A DNA stretch of 6,607 bases from Rubrivirga sp. (GTDB lineage: Bacteria; Bacteroidota; Rhodothermia; Rhodothermales; Rubricoccaceae). Shown one piece after another: positions 4,925 to 6,607 of the stretch; positions within the stretch are counted from its first letter, which is position 1, and each line of letters begins with the position of its first letter. Made by a program: the position numbers and the translations under genes. The DNA is taken from positions 5,500-12,106 of the forward strand of contig JAAXJP010000498.1 in NCBI GenBank assembly GCA_012269805.1, read 5' to 3'. Below the pieces are notes generated by a model. It made no database searches. It saw only the letters and a program-made list of their open reading frames with translations, and was not told the DNA's origin.

Positions 4925-6511
4925 GTGACCGCCGTGCCCGAGTTCCACCGCCTCGACGCCGCCGCCGACGCCCGCTTCCTGCGCGCCCGCGTCGCCGACC
5001 CGTTGACCCGCGTCCCCTTCCGTCCGACCAACGAGGTCGTGATGTGCGGCACGTGCGGGACCGTGTCGCTGCGAGAGACGTGGGAGGCCCTCGGCGGCTG
5101 CCCCAACGGCCACCGCCGCGCCGCGGCGTGGGACGTGGCGGCGGCGCTCAGCGCAGGCGACGGCGCCGCGACGGCCGCCCCGCGACCCACACCGACCGGC
5201 GCCCGCAGCCCGGCCGCTCCGCCCCCTGAGGAGCGAAAGAGCAACTGGCTCACGTGGGTCCTCGTGGCCGTCGGCGTGGCCGGGCTCGTCGTGCTCGGCG
5301 TGGTGGTCGTGGGGATGCTCGGCGACGGCGACGACACGGCGGTCGTCGAGGCCGACAACGCGCCCTCGGGCCCGACCGGCCCCGAGGCCATCGTCATCGC
5401 CGAGCCGAGCCTCGTCGAGGGCTCGCTCACAGAGGGCGACTACCAGACGCCCGACGGGCGCTACCAAGACCTCTACACGTTCGCCGCCGACTCGTCCGGC
5501 GCCGTCCTCGCCTTCCGCGCGTCGTCCGAGGACTTTTTCCCGGACCTCGTGGTCGAGACGCCCGAGGGCGACCGGGTCGAGGCCGAGACGCTCTCCGACG
5601 ACCCCGACACGGGCGCCCGGGTCGTGGCCGTGACCGGGCTCCGGGGGCCGGGCCTCTACCGGATCCTCATCGCCGCGCGACGGCCGGGCGAGACCGGCGA
5701 CTATGCCTTCCGGATCGTGAGCGAGAACCCCGTTCGCCCGCTCGCCCCGAACGGGTCGGCCGTGCAGGCCGAGCTCGGCGAGTTCAGCGAGCGGGTCGAG
5801 GGCTTTTTCCGCGACCGCTACCGGTTCTCGGGTGCCGCGGGCCGCGAGCACACCGTGACCGTCCGGTCGAGCGCGTTCGCGCCGGTCGTCCAGATGCAGG
5901 GCCCGGGCGGGGCCGTGAGCGGCGAGACCGGCCGGGCCGGCGGCGTGGTCACGTTCGTGTTCACGCCCGAGCGCGACGGGACGCACACGCTCGTCGTCAC
6001 GTCGCAGTCGGCCGGGCGGACCGGGGCCTACACGGTCCAGCTGGCCGTCGAGGCCGCGCCGGAGCCCGAGGAGGTCGTCGTGCGGACGCTCCCGACCAAC
6101 GGGCAAGCTGTGGCCGACTCGCTCCAGGCCGGCGACACGCAGACCTACACGCTGCGCGGGCGGGTCGGCGACCGGGTCCGCCTCGAGGTCCGCGCCGAGG
6201 GGTTCACCCCGTCGCTCACGCTCGTCGGGCCCGACGGCGAGCGGACGCCGGCCTCGCCCGACGGCGACCGCGCGCGGATCCGCACGACGCTCTCGACGGC
6301 CGGCGCCTACCGCGTCATCGTCGGGGCGACCGACGGGAGCGGCGTCGCGCGCACGACGCTCGAGCAGGAGGCGGCCGTGACGTCCGAGGACATCCCGCGC
6401 CTGCCGGGCGCCGGCGGCCTCAGCGGCGAGGCGCCCGCCCCGCCCCCCGCTGACGGCGAGGACTACCGGCCGCAGCCCATCGACAACGCGCCGGACGGCG
6501 GGGGGCGCTGA
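4925..6511 (+). CDS. Uncharacterised membrane-anchored protein: zinc-ribbon-like N-terminus plus three PPC-like beta domains
   Basis: I do not recognise a named gene. From GTG 4925 the protein has 528 residues. Residues about 41-63 carry CGTC...CPNGH (Cys41, Cys44, Cys59, His63), a likely zinc-binding ribbon or half-RING. A Pro/Ala-rich linker (about 82-104) leads to EERKSN and one hydrophobic helix (about 108-130). Basic residues before and acidic residues (GDGDD) after the helix predict N-terminus inside, C-terminus in the periplasm. Three related beta-rich repeats follow (about 166-266, 278-376, 393-482), each with the pattern 'G-S/A-x-L...GD/E...Y-x-F/L...S/A-x-x-F-x-P-x-L/V...P-x-G...G-x-Y-x-x-x-V', like bacterial pre-peptidase C-terminal (PPC) domains. 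The tail is Pro/Gly-rich and probably disordered. No protease or kinase domain is seen. Alternative in-frame starts are TTG 4907 and GTG 4934. Role unknown; sensing or scaffolding across the membrane is speculation. Confidence 0.82.
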   Translation: MTAVPEFHRLDAAADARFLRARVADPLTRVPFRPTNEVVMCGTCGTVSLRETWEALGGCPNGHRRAAAWDVAAALSAGDGAATAAPRPTPTGARSPAAPPPEERKSNWLTWVLVAVGVAGLVVLGVVVVGMLGDGDDTAVVEADNAPSGPTGPEAIVIAEPSLVEGSLTEGDYQTPDGRYQDLYTFAADSSGAVLAFRASSEDFFPDLVVETPEGDRVEAETLSDDPDTGARVVAVTGLRGPGLYRILIAARRPGETGDYAFRIVSENPVRPLAPNGSAVQAELGEFSERVEGFFRDRYRFSGAAGREHTVTVRSSAFAPVVQMQGPGGAVSGETGRAGGVVTFVFTPERDGTHTLVVTSQSAGRTGAYTVQLAVEAAPEPEEVVVRTLPTNGQAVADSLQAGDTQTYTLRGRVGDRVRLEVRAEGFTPSLTLVGPDGERTPASPDGDRARIRTTLSTAGAYRVIVGATDGSGVARTTLEQEAAVTSEDIPRLPGAGGLSGEAPAPPPADGEDYRPQPIDNAPDGGGR

Positions 6512-6525
6512 GCCCCCCCCCGCCG
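6496..6525 (+). terminator. Hairpin straddling the stop codon of the last gene, possible terminator
   Basis: CGGCGGGGGGC (6496-6506) can pair with the G-C-run-GCCG stretch at 6512-6525 around a loop GCTGA (6507-6511) that contains the TGA stop. The right arm has three extra C residues, so the stem carries a C bulge or slips. No T-run follows. It is compatible with a terminator built into the end of the gene, but the homopolymer runs make chance pairing easy. Confidence 0.35.
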
Positions 6526-6607
6526 GAGGGTTCGGCCCATCCGCCCCCGGGGGGCCCGCCCCCCCCGGCGCGGGGCCGGCGGCCCGCGGGGCGTCCCGCG
6601 GGCGCGG
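6526..6607. other. Extremely GC-rich non-coding tail
   Basis: Almost pure G/C with long C and G runs, two CCCGCGGG palindromes close together (near 6583-6602), and a CCCCC/GGGGGG self-complementary block at 6544-6554. No gene start is supported before the window ends. It may be an intergenic structural region or the leader of a gene beyond the edge. Confidence 0.4.

Noticed and set aside
4421..6106. Long minus-strand open frame (561 codons) opposite folE and the zinc-ribbon gene
   Set aside because: Low-complexity Arg/Gly/Ala-rich product, opposite two genes with clear domain motifs; explained by third-position GC bias.

Overview
The window is chromosomal DNA of very high GC content with tightly packed, strongly GC3-biased genes. 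No start codon has a recognisable Shine-Dalgarno sequence; the leaders are C-rich instead. The proteins most resemble, by motif, those of Bacteroidota-type bacteria: small-type PurL, the 'WGATE-H-N-HLPY' creatininase subfamily, PTPS with a C-x5-H-G-H motif, and a DUF805 protein. Together this suggests a high-GC member of the Rhodothermia (Salinibacter/Rubricoccus/Rubrivirga-like). That placement is inference from motifs and composition; no search was run.

Layout. Positions 1-2125 (minus strand) hold the first 708 codons of purL, a purine biosynthesis enzyme whose C-terminus runs off the left edge. A 211-bp divergent intergenic region follows, with a GC-rich hairpin and candidate promoters. 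All later genes are on the plus strand: a small DUF805 membrane protein (2337-2738) closed by a strong hairpin; a creatininase-family metal-dependent amidohydrolase (2859-3617); a 6-pyruvoyl/6-carboxy-tetrahydropterin synthase (3713-4120) overlapped by 11 nt by folE, GTP cyclohydrolase I (4110-4763); and an uncharacterised protein (about 4925-6511). The last has an N-terminal Cys/His zinc-ribbon-like motif, one membrane segment and three tandem PPC-like beta domains. The window ends in an extremely GC-rich non-coding tail.

Working together. FolE turns GTP into 7,8-dihydroneopterin triphosphate, and the PTPS-family enzyme uses that product, so the overlapping pair forms a two-step pterin module. 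The active-site spacing of the PTPS protein is the eukaryotic tetrahydrobiopterin type rather than the E. coli QueD type, so the end product is open (queuosine precursor, tetrahydrobiopterin-like pterin, or both). The creatininase-family gene sits just upstream, but a hairpin separates it from the pair.

Most notable non-coding signal. Nearly identical 25-bp palindromes lie immediately after the creatininase gene and after folE (24 of 25 positions the same). A third hairpin with the same CCGCCTCGG/CCGAGGCGG core lies in the divergent purL/DUF805 gap, where it cannot be the terminator of either flanking gene. No CRISPR array, tRNA, rRNA, insertion sequence or clear novel defence or mobile system was seen.
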